The notes: generated from the sequence alone by a model not told the origin. Shown: positions 1 to 8,057, counted from the first letter of the stretch. The stretch: 18,238 nucleotides of DNA from an uncultured Pseudogracilibacillus sp. (GCA_937960785.1 CALGOZ010000018.1:1-18238), one strand, 5' to 3'. Made by a program: numbers and translations.

Positions 1-300
1 TTCTACTGAGTAAGTCTTCGTAGAAAAGCAAGGCAACGTACACAATGGACGCTTCTACTGAGCAAGTCTACGTAGAAAATTGTTTTAACTTACCCGATGG
101 AGCGTTCTACTAAGTAAGTCTACATACAAAATCGACTCAAACTTACTTAATGAAGCCTCCCACTGGAAGTTCCATGTCCAAAAGCAATCATCTTATCCAG
201 CGAACATGTCTGTGTCTATGTTTAAAAAATAATACGTCATCATCTAATGGAAGCCCCTTCTAGTAAGTCAATCAACAAACTTCTTCTAACCTTGCACCAC
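1..300. repeat. Left array of ~52-bp palindromic tandem repeat, decaying inward
   Basis: Units begin at 6, 58, 110 and 163, so the spacing is 52, 52 and 53 bp. Each unit has a 5' arm like GAGTAAGT, an interval of about 20 nt (for example CTACATACAAAATCG in the third unit), a 3' arm like ACTTACCC, and a linker resembling GATGGAGCGTTCTA. From about 163 the copies are badly decayed; a recognisable CTAGTAAGTCAATCAACAAA remains at 260. The array runs off the window start. It is the same repeat, in the same orientation, as the array at the right end. No coding potential is visible. Confidence 0.85.
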
Positions 301-472
301 ACGGTAATCTATTAGTCAAGAGCGCAATAAAAATTCTAAACACGAGAAGATATTTGTGAATTTTTTAAAACTGTACGAATATAGCGGTTTAATCTTATAA
401 TCGACGATACACCAAAGAGGGAAGTCATCAAAATCAGTAATAAATACAAGGCAGATTTTCTAAATAAAATAA
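301..472. other. Intergenic DNA without a recognised gene
   Basis: This stretch lies between the decayed repeat array and the terminator hairpin downstream of the NRDE gene. It is AT-rich. I see no open frame with a ribosome site, no RNA-gene fold and no mobile-element end. The 120 bp between the hairpin and the NRDE stop (531–651) are likewise empty. Confidence 0.6.
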
Positions 473-530
473 GATGGACTCACTTTCTGTATCATTGAAA
501 ATATCAGTCCATCCGTTCGATTTAATTTTT
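473..530. terminator. Probable bidirectional terminator downstream of the menA–menI–NRDE group
   Basis: The inverted repeat GATGGACT (473–480) / AGTCCATC (506–513) encloses 25 nt. Reading the minus strand, the second arm is followed by TTATTTTATTT; reading plus, a T-rich TTTAATTTTTT follows at 520–530. It lies about 140 bp past the NRDE stop codon, so it is the likely end of the minus-strand transcript. The long loop makes it less certain than the others in this window. Confidence 0.55.
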
Positions 531-651
531 TGCAAGCTAATCTTTGCTTTGTGAATCACTAAATATTCTTGAAAGAAAATAGCGAATTGCTTGCTACACT
601 GTATAAGAGCTTTAAGAATGCCAATGATATAATATGTTCATTGTATGAATC

Positions 652-1419
652 TTAATTAATTTCAAACTGAAAAGTGTGTTCTTCTTTAAAATCACCATTG
701 TTAAAGGTTCGTTCAATTAACTGTACTTTATTATCTTTGGATATTAATAGTACGGTTGAAGAGCGGGTTCCGTAATCCTCCGTTCGAATAAAAATTGGTG
801 ATAGTTGTCGTTCTAAAGATAAAGAGACACCAGTTTTAGGTAAATCTTCATCAGATGCAATCTCTCGGTCTTTCAACTGTTTAAATAATACTTCGGGATC
901 AACAATATCAGTATTCATTACGTATTCGTGTAAAAGAGATTTAGCTCGTGTAACTTTTGGCCAAGGTGTATTTAATAGCTCGTTACTTAATGAGTGGGTA
1001 CCAGGTTCAATTTTTCTTACTTTTTTATCTTCGTTTCCATAATAGTAAAGATCATCAGGAGTACCTACGATTACATTAAAACCACTATATTCATCATGGT
1101 GTTTATGCAAGCTTTGTAAATAAGCTTTCGGTTCCATGTCGCCCTTTAAAAAGTTCGTAACGATTTCACCGCGGGAACGCTTTCCTGTTTGATTGAAATA
1201 TTTCGGATCTCGGTAATTGGTTAAAGCGGCGAAACGGCCATTTTTAGTAATTCCAAGCCAGGTCCCCTTCGCTTCTAAATCGCGTCCGGCGAGAATATTC
1301 GGTTCATCTTCCCAAAAGTGAACTTCCTTCGTAGGACGTTGATAAAATTCATCGCGATTGGCTGCAAGGATTAATTTGTAATTGGGGTGTTCTTGAAAAA
1401 GAAAGCTGACGATACACAT
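652..1419 (-). CDS. NRDE/TANGO2-family protein
   Basis: The 255-residue protein starts MCIVSF and carries the family signature NRDE at residues 21–24, followed by the conserved LAGRDLEAKGTWLG block and the T-N-Y-R segment. These features identify the NRDE (TANGO2-like) family. Its second-residue cysteine is a family hallmark suggesting an Ntn-hydrolase-like fold. No specific substrate is established for bacterial members; the eukaryotic relative TANGO2 has been linked to haem and lipid/acyl-CoA handling. The start is well supported by AAGGGGG seven bases upstream of ATG. It follows menI by 48 bp on the same strand with no terminator between, so co-transcription with menA–menI is likely. No signal peptide or membrane segment is seen, implying a cytosolic protein. 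The family call is firm; the role is unknown. Confidence 0.88.
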   Translation of the reverse strand: MCIVSFLFQEHPNYKLILAANRDEFYQRPTKEVHFWEDEPNILAGRDLEAKGTWLGITKNGRFAALTNYRDPKYFNQTGKRSRGEIVTNFLKGDMEPKAYLQSLHKHHDEYSGFNVIVGTPDDLYYYGNEDKKVRKIEPGTHSLSNELLNTPWPKVTRAKSLLHEYVMNTDIVDPEVLFKQLKDREIASDEDLPKTGVSLSLERQLSPIFIRTEDYGTRSSTVLLISKDNKVQLIERTFNNGDFKEEHTFQFEIN

Positions 1420-1467
1420 GAAAGTTACCCCCTTTTGATTGCGTTAATTTAAAAAGAATTGCAAGGA

Positions 1468-1881
1468 TTAATGACGTTCGCGCTTCGTCACTCCGAGCGT
1501 ACAGCGGGATATACAAATTAAACGATCTTCTTCATCGCGGATCTCGATGTTCCAGACCATCGACGTGCGCCCAATATGAATCGGGGTACCAGTAGCCGTG
1601 ACGACACCTTCCCGTTTGCTTCGAACGTGGTTTGCATTAATTTCCATTCCGAATACTGCTTGTTTTGCTAAATCGACATGCAAAGAGCCTCCGATACTAG
1701 CAACCGTTTCAGCAAGTAAGACACTCGCCCCACCATGTAAATAACCATGAGGTTGTCGTGTTCTTTCATCGACAGGCATCGTCATGATAACTTTTTCTTT
1801 TTCAATTGATTTTATTTCAATACCTAGCAAATCTAACAACGTTGTATCTAAGTTTTCGAAATTCATTTTGTATTCCCCCAT
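1468..1881 (-). CDS. menI: DHNA-CoA thioesterase (hotdog fold, YdiI/PaaI type)
   Basis: A hotdog-fold acyl-CoA thioesterase of about 137 residues. The core MPVDERTRQPHGYLHGGASV, then LLAET, then EINANHVRS, closely matches E. coli YdiI (MenI), which hydrolyses 1,4-dihydroxy-2-naphthoyl-CoA. The likely catalytic acid is Glu58, in LLAET after the HGG turn, equivalent to YdiI Glu63. The gene lies between menA, which uses the DHNA product, and an NRDE gene, opposite menFDHB; this context favours the menaquinone role over a general PaaI thioesterase. The frame is open 21 codons further upstream into menA, but that start has no ribosome site. I chose ATG at 1881, with AAGGAAG upstream; ATG at 1866 (with GGGGG) is an alternative. 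A TATAAT just upstream (about 1904) could be an internal promoter, but I see no matching -35. Confidence 0.85.
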   Translation of the reverse strand: MGEYKMNFENLDTTLLDLLGIEIKSIEKEKVIMTMPVDERTRQPHGYLHGGASVLLAETVASIGGSLHVDLAKQAVFGMEINANHVRSKREGVVTATGTPIHIGRTSMVWNIEIRDEEDRLICISRCTLGVTKRERH

Positions 1882-1915
1882 TATTTCTTCCTTTATCTTT
1901 ATTATACCTCTTTTC

Positions 1916-2851
1916 TTATAGGAAGGAGCTAATAAGTAATCCAATTCCTAATAATAGCCCGTAAATCGTGTTCGTCTGACCAGTTGCAACCATCGCTGGC
2001 ATCATCTCTAACGGTTCAGTTTTACCGCGGAACTTTACGATTACTTCTACTGCTTTAATTACACTTAATAAAGAAAGTAGTGCCCAAATTGGTAAGACAT
2101 TAACAATGACAAAGTAAAGGGTTAATCCGTAAGCAATCACAAATAAGCTAGCTAAAAAAACAATCGCATTTTTTCTACCAATTAAAATCGCAATCGTCTT
2201 ACGTCCGCTTTCTTTATCGTTATCTAAATCCCGAATATTGTTTGAAAGTAAAATCGCACCGATAAAAATCGCAATCGGAATTGAAATGAGTAGGACTTCC
2301 TTCGTTACGGTTAAGGTTTGAATGAAATAACTAATACCAATCATAACTGTCCCCATTAAAAATCCAGCGGCTATTTCACCGAAGGGCGTATAGGCAATCG
2401 GAATCGGCCCACCGGTATATAGATATCCAATTAACATGGAGAAAGCGCCGATTGCAGCAATCCACCAACTCGTCATCGCTGAAATATAAATACCGATTAA
2501 AACGGCAATACCAAAAAAAATAAAACCTAATCGTAATACAGTTTTTGGCGCTATTCCGTCGCGTACAATTGTTCCACCAATTCCGACGGATTGTTCTGTA
2601 TCGAGACCAAGCACGTAATCGTAGTATTCGTTAAACATATTCGTCGCTGCTTGAATAAGTAAAGCGGCAATCATCATTGCACTAAAAAGCCAAAGATGAA
2701 AAACTTGTTCGACGATGTAAGCATACATCGTTCCGACAAAAACTGGAATAAAAGATGCAGTCAATGTATGAGGTCGCAACAGTCTCCACCATACTTGAAA
2801 ACCGTCACGTTCGTTTAAAACCTTTTTTATTTCTACTGTTTTATCTCCCAT
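1916..2851 (-). CDS. menA: 1,4-dihydroxy-2-naphthoate polyprenyltransferase
   Basis: A 311-residue integral membrane prenyltransferase of the UbiA superfamily. It attaches the polyprenyl chain to DHNA with loss of CO2, giving demethylmenaquinone. The first Asp-rich motif is at residues 74–84 (N74, D78, D84 in NEYYDYVLGLD); the second is NNIRDLDND at 204–212. These bind Mg2+ and the prenyl diphosphate. About eight to nine hydrophobic segments are spread along the chain, the first around residues 32–50. ATG is preceded by AAAGGAG at good spacing. It heads the minus-strand group menA–menI–NRDE and diverges from menF. The Bacillus length is similar. The family and pathway assignment are strong because the men genes are adjacent. 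Confidence 0.95.
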   Translation of the reverse strand: MGDKTVEIKKVLNERDGFQVWWRLLRPHTLTASFIPVFVGTMYAYIVEQVFHLWLFSAMMIAALLIQAATNMFNEYYDYVLGLDTEQSVGIGGTIVRDGIAPKTVLRLGFIFFGIAVLIGIYISAMTSWWIAAIGAFSMLIGYLYTGGPIPIAYTPFGEIAAGFLMGTVMIGISYFIQTLTVTKEVLLISIPIAIFIGAILLSNNIRDLDNDKESGRKTIAILIGRKNAIVFLASLFVIAYGLTLYFVIVNVLPIWALLSLLSVIKAVEVIVKFRGKTEPLEMMPAMVATGQTNTIYGLLLGIGLLISSFL

Positions 2852-2886
2852 TGTAAACTCCTTTTAAACATAGATATTCAGTTTAC

Positions 2887-2916
2887 ATTTTAAAGTAAGG
2901 AAGAACGATCTGTCAA
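2887..2916 (-). promoter_or_regulatory. Predicted sigma-A promoter of menA
   Basis: On the minus strand a perfect TTGACA (2916–2911) is followed after 18 bp by TAAAAT (2892–2887). The predicted start falls about 30 bp before the menA ATG. This is the best -35 match seen in the window. Confidence 0.7.
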
Positions 2917-2947
2917 TTTAACGAAAGACAAGATAGAACGAAGGCGT

Positions 2948-2968
2948 TTTCAATAAAACTTATTGAAA
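2948..2968. promoter_or_regulatory. Perfect 9-bp-arm palindrome between divergent menA and menF promoters
   Basis: TTTCAATAA (2948–2956), three bases, then TTATTGAAA (2960–2968). It lies about 32 bp upstream of the menA -35 and about 52 bp upstream of the menF -35, with no T-tract that would make it a terminator. It is a candidate operator for shared control of both groups. A weak catabolite-responsive-element-like sequence (minus strand, 2952–2939, TGAAAACGCCTTCG) overlaps its left arm. Confidence 0.45.
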
Positions 2969-3019
2969 TATGGATTGTCTTTTTTCTAATCATTTCCTAG
3001 GTAAAACGATATGATTTCC

Positions 3020-3048
3020 TTGAGTATCAGTACATAAAGGAATAGAAT
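3020..3048 (+). promoter_or_regulatory. Predicted sigma-A promoter of menF
   Basis: TTGAGT (3020–3025) and TAGAAT (3043–3048) are separated by exactly 17 bp. The predicted start, near 3055, leaves a leader of about 35 nt before the menF ATG. Confidence 0.65.
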
Positions 3049-3090
3049 AGTATAGGAATAGTTGGACGAGTTTTCGTGGAGGTAAAGATA

Positions 3091-4482
3091 ATGGTACAAA
3101 TGAAAGAAATGACGTTGCAGTCATTTATCGGAAAGGCGAAAGAAAAACTTTCCGAAACGGCAGAACAAATATTGATAAGTTGGACTGAAGAAATCGCTCC
3201 ACTTTCAATGATAGATTTATTGAAACGAACAGAGCGCTCGGAGGAGAACCGGCTATTTTGGGCTAATAACGAGCGTAATTTTATGTTGTTAGGATTTGGA
3301 ACTACCGAGACGATTGTCGCAGAAGATGATCGTTACGATAAATTACAGGAAAAATGGGATTACCTCGTTGAAGAAGCGTACGTTTATAACCCTTACAAAG
3401 AAGAGGGGACAGGTTTAACAGCTTTTGGTGGAATGAGTTTTGACCCACTTCATGAAGGAAGTGAAATGTGGAGGCTGTTTCCGACGAGTCAGTTGACGAT
3501 TCCACGTTATTTAATTGTTTTTAATAATGGCACTTATTATTTCACTGTCAATCGTTATATTGAAGAAAGTGAAGATATAAATACTATTGTTAATGAAGTA
3601 GAAAATACGTTAGCCTTATTACAGGAGGAACGAACAGAGGATCACTCTTTTAGACAAAAAATCGTCGAACAAATCGAAAAGGACCCCGAAGGTTGGAAAG
3701 CTTCCGTGCAACGAGCAGTCGATACGATTCGAGCGAACAAAGCTGAAAAAATCGTTTTGGCCAGAGAGTTACGCTTATCCTTTGCTCATCGTGTTCAAAT
3801 TAGTGTTCTTGTTGAAAGGCTAATGGCATCACAAGCTCAAGCATATGTCTTTGCTTATGAACAAGGTGACGATTGCTTTATCGGAGCGAGTCCGGAACGA
3901 TTAGTTTACGTTCGCGGTGATTCTCTTTTATCTACTTGTCTTGCAGGTACTGCTCCTCGGGGTAAGGATGAGGTAGAGGATAAACAGATTGCCAACGAGC
4001 AACTTTTATATAATGATAAAAACCGTGAAGAACACGACCACGTCGTACAGATGATAAAAACGAGTATTACACCGTTTTGTAAAGAAATTAATATACCTGA
4101 TACACCAGTAATTTTAACATTGCGAAACTTACAGCACTTATACACACCAGTAACGGCAACGTTAAAAGAAGGGGTATCTGTGTTCCAACTAATTGAAGTG
4201 TTACATCCAACGCCTGCTTTAGGAGGAGTACCAACGGATAAAGCACTAGCGTTTATTCGAGAAGAAGAGCACTTTGATCGGGGTTGGTATGGTGCTCCTA
4301 TCGGTTGGCTCGATCATAATGGAAATAGTGAATTTGCCGTTGCAATTCGTTCGGGGTTAGCCCAAGATAATGAAATGTCCCTTTTTGCTGGTTGTGGTGT
4401 AATGGCAGATTCAGATCCAGAAGAAGAATATGAGGAAACAGCAGTGAAGTTTTTACCGTTGTTAACGATTTTGGAGGATTAA
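3091..4482 (+). CDS. menF: Isochorismate synthase (menaquinone-specific)
   Basis: Converts chorismate to isochorismate, the entry step of menaquinone synthesis. With ATG 3091 it has 463 residues. The C-terminal chorismate-binding domain shows AEKIVLARE with Lys220 as the likely general base, GASPERL (Glu269), an HPTPALGGVP stretch at 372–381, GWYGAPIGW (398–406) and GCGVMADSDPEEEYEE near the end, which supplies Mg2+ ligands. A GTG at 3076 would add five residues, but it falls inside or before the ribosome site GGAGGT (3078–3083), which sits 7 nt from ATG 3091; ATG is therefore preferred. It is the first gene of menFDHB, with menD starting 2 bp after its stop. Related synthases (DhbC, EntC) make isochorismate for siderophores, but the menD neighbour settles the role. 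Confidence 0.95.
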   Translation: MVQMKEMTLQSFIGKAKEKLSETAEQILISWTEEIAPLSMIDLLKRTERSEENRLFWANNERNFMLLGFGTTETIVAEDDRYDKLQEKWDYLVEEAYVYNPYKEEGTGLTAFGGMSFDPLHEGSEMWRLFPTSQLTIPRYLIVFNNGTYYFTVNRYIEESEDINTIVNEVENTLALLQEERTEDHSFRQKIVEQIEKDPEGWKASVQRAVDTIRANKAEKIVLARELRLSFAHRVQISVLVERLMASQAQAYVFAYEQGDDCFIGASPERLVYVRGDSLLSTCLAGTAPRGKDEVEDKQIANEQLLYNDKNREEHDHVVQMIKTSITPFCKEINIPDTPVILTLRNLQHLYTPVTATLKEGVSVFQLIEVLHPTPALGGVPTDKALAFIREEEHFDRGWYGAPIGWLDHNGNSEFAVAIRSGLAQDNEMSLFAGCGVMADSDPEEEYEETAVKFLPLLTILED

Positions 4483-4484
4483 GG

Positions 4485-6224
4485 ATGAATTATACGGAAG
4501 CATTAACACGTTATACGGCGAATTTTGTCGATGAACTTGTCGTCAATGGCTTGCGAGATGTCGTTATTTCCCCTGGTTCGCGCTCGACACCTTTAGCCGT
4601 ATTAGTTGCGGAACATAAAGAAATAAATGATTGGATTGTAGTCGATGAACGTTCGGCGGGCTATTTTGCCCTTGGAATTGCCCAAGCGACGAATCGACCA
4701 GTAGCTCTCGTATGTACATCGGGAACGGCTGCAGCGAATTATTTTCCTGCTGTAGTTGAGTCATATTATGCTCGAGTACCGCTCCTTGTACTTACTGCTG
4801 ACCGTCCCCACGAACTAAGGGATATCGGCGCATCACAGACGATTGACCAAATTAAAATGTATGGTGAGTTTGTCAAAAGTAACTTTGAAATGGCACCGCC
4901 AAAGGCTGATAAATCAACAATTCATTATGCTCGAAATCGTGCTCGTCGTGCTATTAAACATAGTCTAGTCGATAATCCGGGTCCTGTACATGTTAATTTT
5001 CCGTTCGATGAACCTTTAATGCCGGATATTTCGTTAAAAGACTTGTGGAAACGTCCAGCAAACAATCATGAAATAAAAATATTTAAAGGAAAAAAACAAC
5101 TCGATTCAGAAACGATTGAGGATTTAGTGCAGTTGATAGAGGAGAACGATAATGGGCTTTTTGTTTGTGGACCACAGACGGATGCAAATTTAGTAAATGC
5201 ATTATTAACATTAAGTGAAAAGTTGAACATACCGTTGTTAACGGATCCTTTATCTCAGTTACGGACGAATCCGAAAGTAAATCGAACGGTAATTGGAACA
5301 TATGACTCCTTACTTCGCTCAGCAACTATCCGGAAGCAAATGAAACCAGATTATATCATTCGATTCGGTGCGATGCCGATATCGAAGCACTTTTCCTTCT
5401 ATGTAAAAGAACATGCTCATGTACCTCAATACGTAGTTGAAAATTATAATCACGTTCGTGAACCGATGAATTTAGAAAGCCATTATATTCTTGCTGATGG
5501 GGCAACGCTTTGTAAGGAGTTAGCTACTCATATTACACAAAAAAATGGAGCGTCTTCAGATTGGCTCGAACAATGGGTGCAAATGGAAACAACTGCTAGG
5601 GAAGTTTTAAGGGAAACGCATGAACATGCTCAATTGACGGAGGGTACAGCTACCCGGGTCGTATTAGAACAGTTAAAAGACGATAGTCACTTTTTTGTTG
5701 CTAATAGTATGCCGGTACGTGATGTCGATACATTCTTAATACCGACGACCAAACGAGTTCGCCTATATGCAAATCGGGGCGTAAGTGGAATTGACGGAAC
5801 GTTATCAAGCGCAATCGGTGTTGCAACAACTAGAAAACGGGTAACTCTTCTAATAGGAGACTTAAGCTTTTATCACGACTTAAATAGTTTACTTATTGCG
5901 AAACGTTATGAATTACCGATCACAATCGTGTTAATAAATAATAATGGCGGTGGGATATTTTCTTTCTTACCACAAGCGAAGGAAGAGAAGCATTTCGAAC
6001 ACTTATTTGGGACACCACTGAATATTGACTTCTCCCATGCAGTGAAGATGTACGAAGGTAGTTATACTGTCGTAACCGATGAAAAAGCATTAGTGCAAGC
6101 CTTAACAGAAAGTTACGCTTCAGAAAGTTTTTCCGTAATCGAGGTACAGACAGACCGAGTAGAAAACGTTAAATGGCATCGTAAACTTTGGGATCAAATT
6201 GTAACGAGGATAGAGAATGAATGA
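4485..6224 (+). CDS. menD: SEPHCHC synthase (2-succinyl-5-enolpyruvyl-6-hydroxy-3-cyclohexene-1-carboxylate synthase)
   Basis: A thiamine-diphosphate enzyme of 579 residues that joins isochorismate to the succinyl-semialdehyde unit derived from 2-oxoglutarate. The N-terminal Pyr domain begins with ISPGSRSTPLA (28–38) and has the catalytic glutamate Glu55 in VDERSAGYFALG. The C-terminal PP domain has the ThDP/Mg2+ motif running from GDLSFYHDL (458–466) to NNNGGGIF (485–492). The length and motif order are normal for Bacillus MenD. ATG is 7 nt after GGAGG, which lies inside the end of menF, so the two are translationally linked. Its stop overlaps the menH start by 4 nt (ATGA). Confidence 0.97.
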   Translation: MNYTEALTRYTANFVDELVVNGLRDVVISPGSRSTPLAVLVAEHKEINDWIVVDERSAGYFALGIAQATNRPVALVCTSGTAAANYFPAVVESYYARVPLLVLTADRPHELRDIGASQTIDQIKMYGEFVKSNFEMAPPKADKSTIHYARNRARRAIKHSLVDNPGPVHVNFPFDEPLMPDISLKDLWKRPANNHEIKIFKGKKQLDSETIEDLVQLIEENDNGLFVCGPQTDANLVNALLTLSEKLNIPLLTDPLSQLRTNPKVNRTVIGTYDSLLRSATIRKQMKPDYIIRFGAMPISKHFSFYVKEHAHVPQYVVENYNHVREPMNLESHYILADGATLCKELATHITQKNGASSDWLEQWVQMETTAREVLRETHEHAQLTEGTATRVVLEQLKDDSHFFVANSMPVRDVDTFLIPTTKRVRLYANRGVSGIDGTLSSAIGVATTRKRVTLLIGDLSFYHDLNSLLIAKRYELPITIVLINNNGGGIFSFLPQAKEEKHFEHLFGTPLNIDFSHAVKMYEGSYTVVTDEKALVQALTESYASESFSVIEVQTDRVENVKWHRKLWDQIVTRIENE

Positions 6225-7027
6225 CAAAATTTTCAACGATTAATGAAACAACTTATGCCTATTCTGTCGAAGGGGAAGGAGAGCCACTTGTATTGTTGCA
6301 CGGTTTTACCGGTCGGAAAGAAACGTGGCATCCTATAATCAAGAAGCTAAATAAATCCTATCAAGTAATTACTCTTGATTTACCGGGACATGGGCAAACA
6401 GTTGCGAAAAATAAAGTGACGATGGAGCAGTTCGTACAAGACTTCTATGAATTAATGAAACAACTTACACAAGAACCGTTTCACTTACTCGGATATTCCC
6501 TCGGAGGTCGAAGCGCACTAACCTATGCACTACATTACCCGAAAACGGTTCGAACGCTTACTTTAGAAAGTGCTTCACCAGGGCTAAAAACGGAATCTGA
6601 GCGTTTAAAGCGACGAAGACAAGATCGCCAATTAGTAAATATGATGTTAGAACAGGGACTTAATCATTTTGTTGATTATTGGGAACGAATCCCACTTTTC
6701 TCTACCCAACGTCGCTTACACGAAGAGATAAAACTCCGTCAGCGCAACGAACGATTATCTCAAACCGCTTATGGCTTAAGCCAATCGTTACTAGGAATGG
6801 GAACCGGAGCGCAACCGTCTTGGTGGGAACATTTAACGAAAATTACGTTTCCTGTTTTATTAATTATTGGTGAGGAAGATAAGAAGTTTGTCCGAATAAA
6901 TAAAGAAATGCATAAACGAATAAAAACGAGTGAATTAACCGTTGTTGAAGAAGTTGGCCATGCAGTTCACCTTGAACAAATCGATGAATTCCTTTCAGTT
7001 GTAAAAGATTTTATCGATAAAAATTAG
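6221..7027 (+). CDS. menH: SHCHC synthase, alpha/beta hydrolase
   Basis: A 268-residue alpha/beta-hydrolase fold protein that eliminates pyruvate from SEPHCHC to give SHCHC. The oxyanion-hole segment is HGFTG (27–31). The nucleophile is Ser93 in GYSLGG, the acid is Asp220 in GEEDKKF, and the histidine is His247 in GHAVH. Length and motifs agree with B. subtilis YtxM/MenH. The ATGA overlap with menD indicates translational coupling. General alpha/beta hydrolases share the triad, so the assignment rests partly on its place between menD and menB. Confidence 0.93.
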   Translation: MTKFSTINETTYAYSVEGEGEPLVLLHGFTGRKETWHPIIKKLNKSYQVITLDLPGHGQTVAKNKVTMEQFVQDFYELMKQLTQEPFHLLGYSLGGRSALTYALHYPKTVRTLTLESASPGLKTESERLKRRRQDRQLVNMMLEQGLNHFVDYWERIPLFSTQRRLHEEIKLRQRNERLSQTAYGLSQSLLGMGTGAQPSWWEHLTKITFPVLLIIGEEDKKFVRINKEMHKRIKTSELTVVEEVGHAVHLEQIDEFLSVVKDFIDKN

Positions 7028-7032
7028 AATAA

Positions 7033-7056
7033 TTTATCATCTTGTCGTATGATAAA
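7033..7056. repeat. 8-bp inverted repeat between menH and menB
   Basis: TTTATCAT (7033–7040) and ATGATAAA (7049–7056) flank 8 nt, starting 5 bp after the menH stop. No T-run follows, so it is not a convincing terminator; it could be an operator or an mRNA stem. A TATAAT lies just downstream at 7069–7074, but no -35 sits at proper spacing (TTGTCG at 7042 is 21 bp away). Confidence 0.4.
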
Positions 7057-7107
7057 AGAGTAATTAGTTATAATAGAATGGATTATTCGACAAATGGGGT
7101 GTGAAAA

Positions 7108-7926
7108 TTGACAGTACAATGGGAAAAAGTTAGAGACTATGAGGAAATAATTTATGAAAAATATAACGGAATTGCAAAAGTTACGATTAACCGTCCAGAA
7201 AAGCGTAACGCTTTTACTCCGTTAACGGTAAATGAAATGATCGATGCCTTCGCCGATGCTCGAGATGATTCATCGATTGGTGTTATTATTCTAACAGGAG
7301 CAGGAGATAAAGCCTTTTGTTCTGGCGGAGACCAAACTGTTCGCGGTCATGGCGGATATGTAGGAACAGATGAAATTCCACGTCTAAACGTGCTTGACTT
7401 ACAACGTTTAATCCGTACAATTCCGAAGCCAGTCATTTCAATGGTAGCTGGTTATGCAATTGGCGGTGGTCACGTATTACATATCGTATCTGATTTAACC
7501 ATCGCAGCGGATAACGCTATTTTCGGTCAAACAGGTCCGAAAGTAGGTAGCTTCGACGCTGGTTATGGTGCGGGTCTACTTGCGGAAATGGTTGGACAAA
7601 AACGTGCCCGTGAAATTTGGTACTTATGCCGTCAATACAATGCGGAAGAAGCATATGAAATGGGTATGGTAAACAAAGTCGTCCCATTAGAAGACTTAGA
7701 AAAAGAAACGATTAAATGGTGTGAGGAAATTTTAGAAAAATCTCCAACAGCTATCCGTTTCTTAAAAGCGTCTTTCAACGCTGCAACCGATGGATTAGCA
7801 GGTCTTCAGCAAATGGGTGGAGATGCAACGTTATTATACTATACAACGGATGAAGCGAAAGAAGGTCGCGACGCCTTTAAAGAAAAGCGTAAGCCAGACT
7901 TTGATCAATTCCCGCGTTTTCCATAA
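7108..7926 (+). CDS. menB: 1,4-dihydroxy-2-naphthoyl-CoA synthase
   Basis: A crotonase-fold enzyme of 272 residues that cyclises OSB-CoA to DHNA-CoA. Conserved features include CSGGDQ (71–76), RGHGGY (79–84), GYAIGGGHVLHI (115–126, oxyanion hole and CoA side) and GQTGPKVGSFDAGYG (140–154), with Asp150 probably catalytic. It ends EKRKPDFDQFPRFP, typical of Bacillus MenB. Residue 143 is Gly, where actinobacterial enzymes have Asp; this marks the bicarbonate-dependent class described for E. coli MenB. The start is TTG, placed by GGGGTG about 6 nt upstream and by homology; no in-frame ATG is nearby. It follows menH after 80 bp and is closed by a strong terminator, so it is the last gene of this transcript. 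Confidence 0.97.
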   Translation: MTVQWEKVRDYEEIIYEKYNGIAKVTINRPEKRNAFTPLTVNEMIDAFADARDDSSIGVIILTGAGDKAFCSGGDQTVRGHGGYVGTDEIPRLNVLDLQRLIRTIPKPVISMVAGYAIGGGHVLHIVSDLTIAADNAIFGQTGPKVGSFDAGYGAGLLAEMVGQKRAREIWYLCRQYNAEEAYEMGMVNKVVPLEDLEKETIKWCEEILEKSPTAIRFLKASFNAATDGLAGLQQMGGDATLLYYTTDEAKEGRDAFKEKRKPDFDQFPRFP

Positions 7927-7951
7927 ATTTCAGCATGTAAAACTAAGTATG

Positions 7952-7986
7952 AACGGTGTTCGATCTAAATCGGGCACCGTTTTTAT
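7952..7986 (+). terminator. Rho-independent terminator after menB
   Basis: AACGGTGTTCGAT (7952–7964) pairs with ATCGGGCACCGTT (7969–7981) across a 4-nt loop, using two G·U pairs in RNA, and is followed by TTTTATT. It separates menB from menE transcriptionally. Confidence 0.85.
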
Positions 7987-8057
7987 TATGGTTGTTTTTA
8001 AAGTATGCCGGAAATCGAAAGGCTTCCATCGACATATACAATAAAGGATAAAAAACA

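Noticed and set aside
625..633. Plus-strand extended -10 (TGATATAAT) pointing into the NRDE 3' end
   Set aside because: There is no -35 at suitable spacing and AT-rich DNA produces such matches by chance; an antisense RNA cannot be supported.
2939..2952. CcpA cre site upstream of menA
   Set aside because: TGAAAACGCCTTCG has two mismatches at important positions of the cre consensus, so it is mentioned only as a weak overlap with the palindrome.
7817..8044. 75-residue plus-strand frame after menB
   Set aside because: It overlaps the menB 3' end in another frame and reads through the menB terminator.
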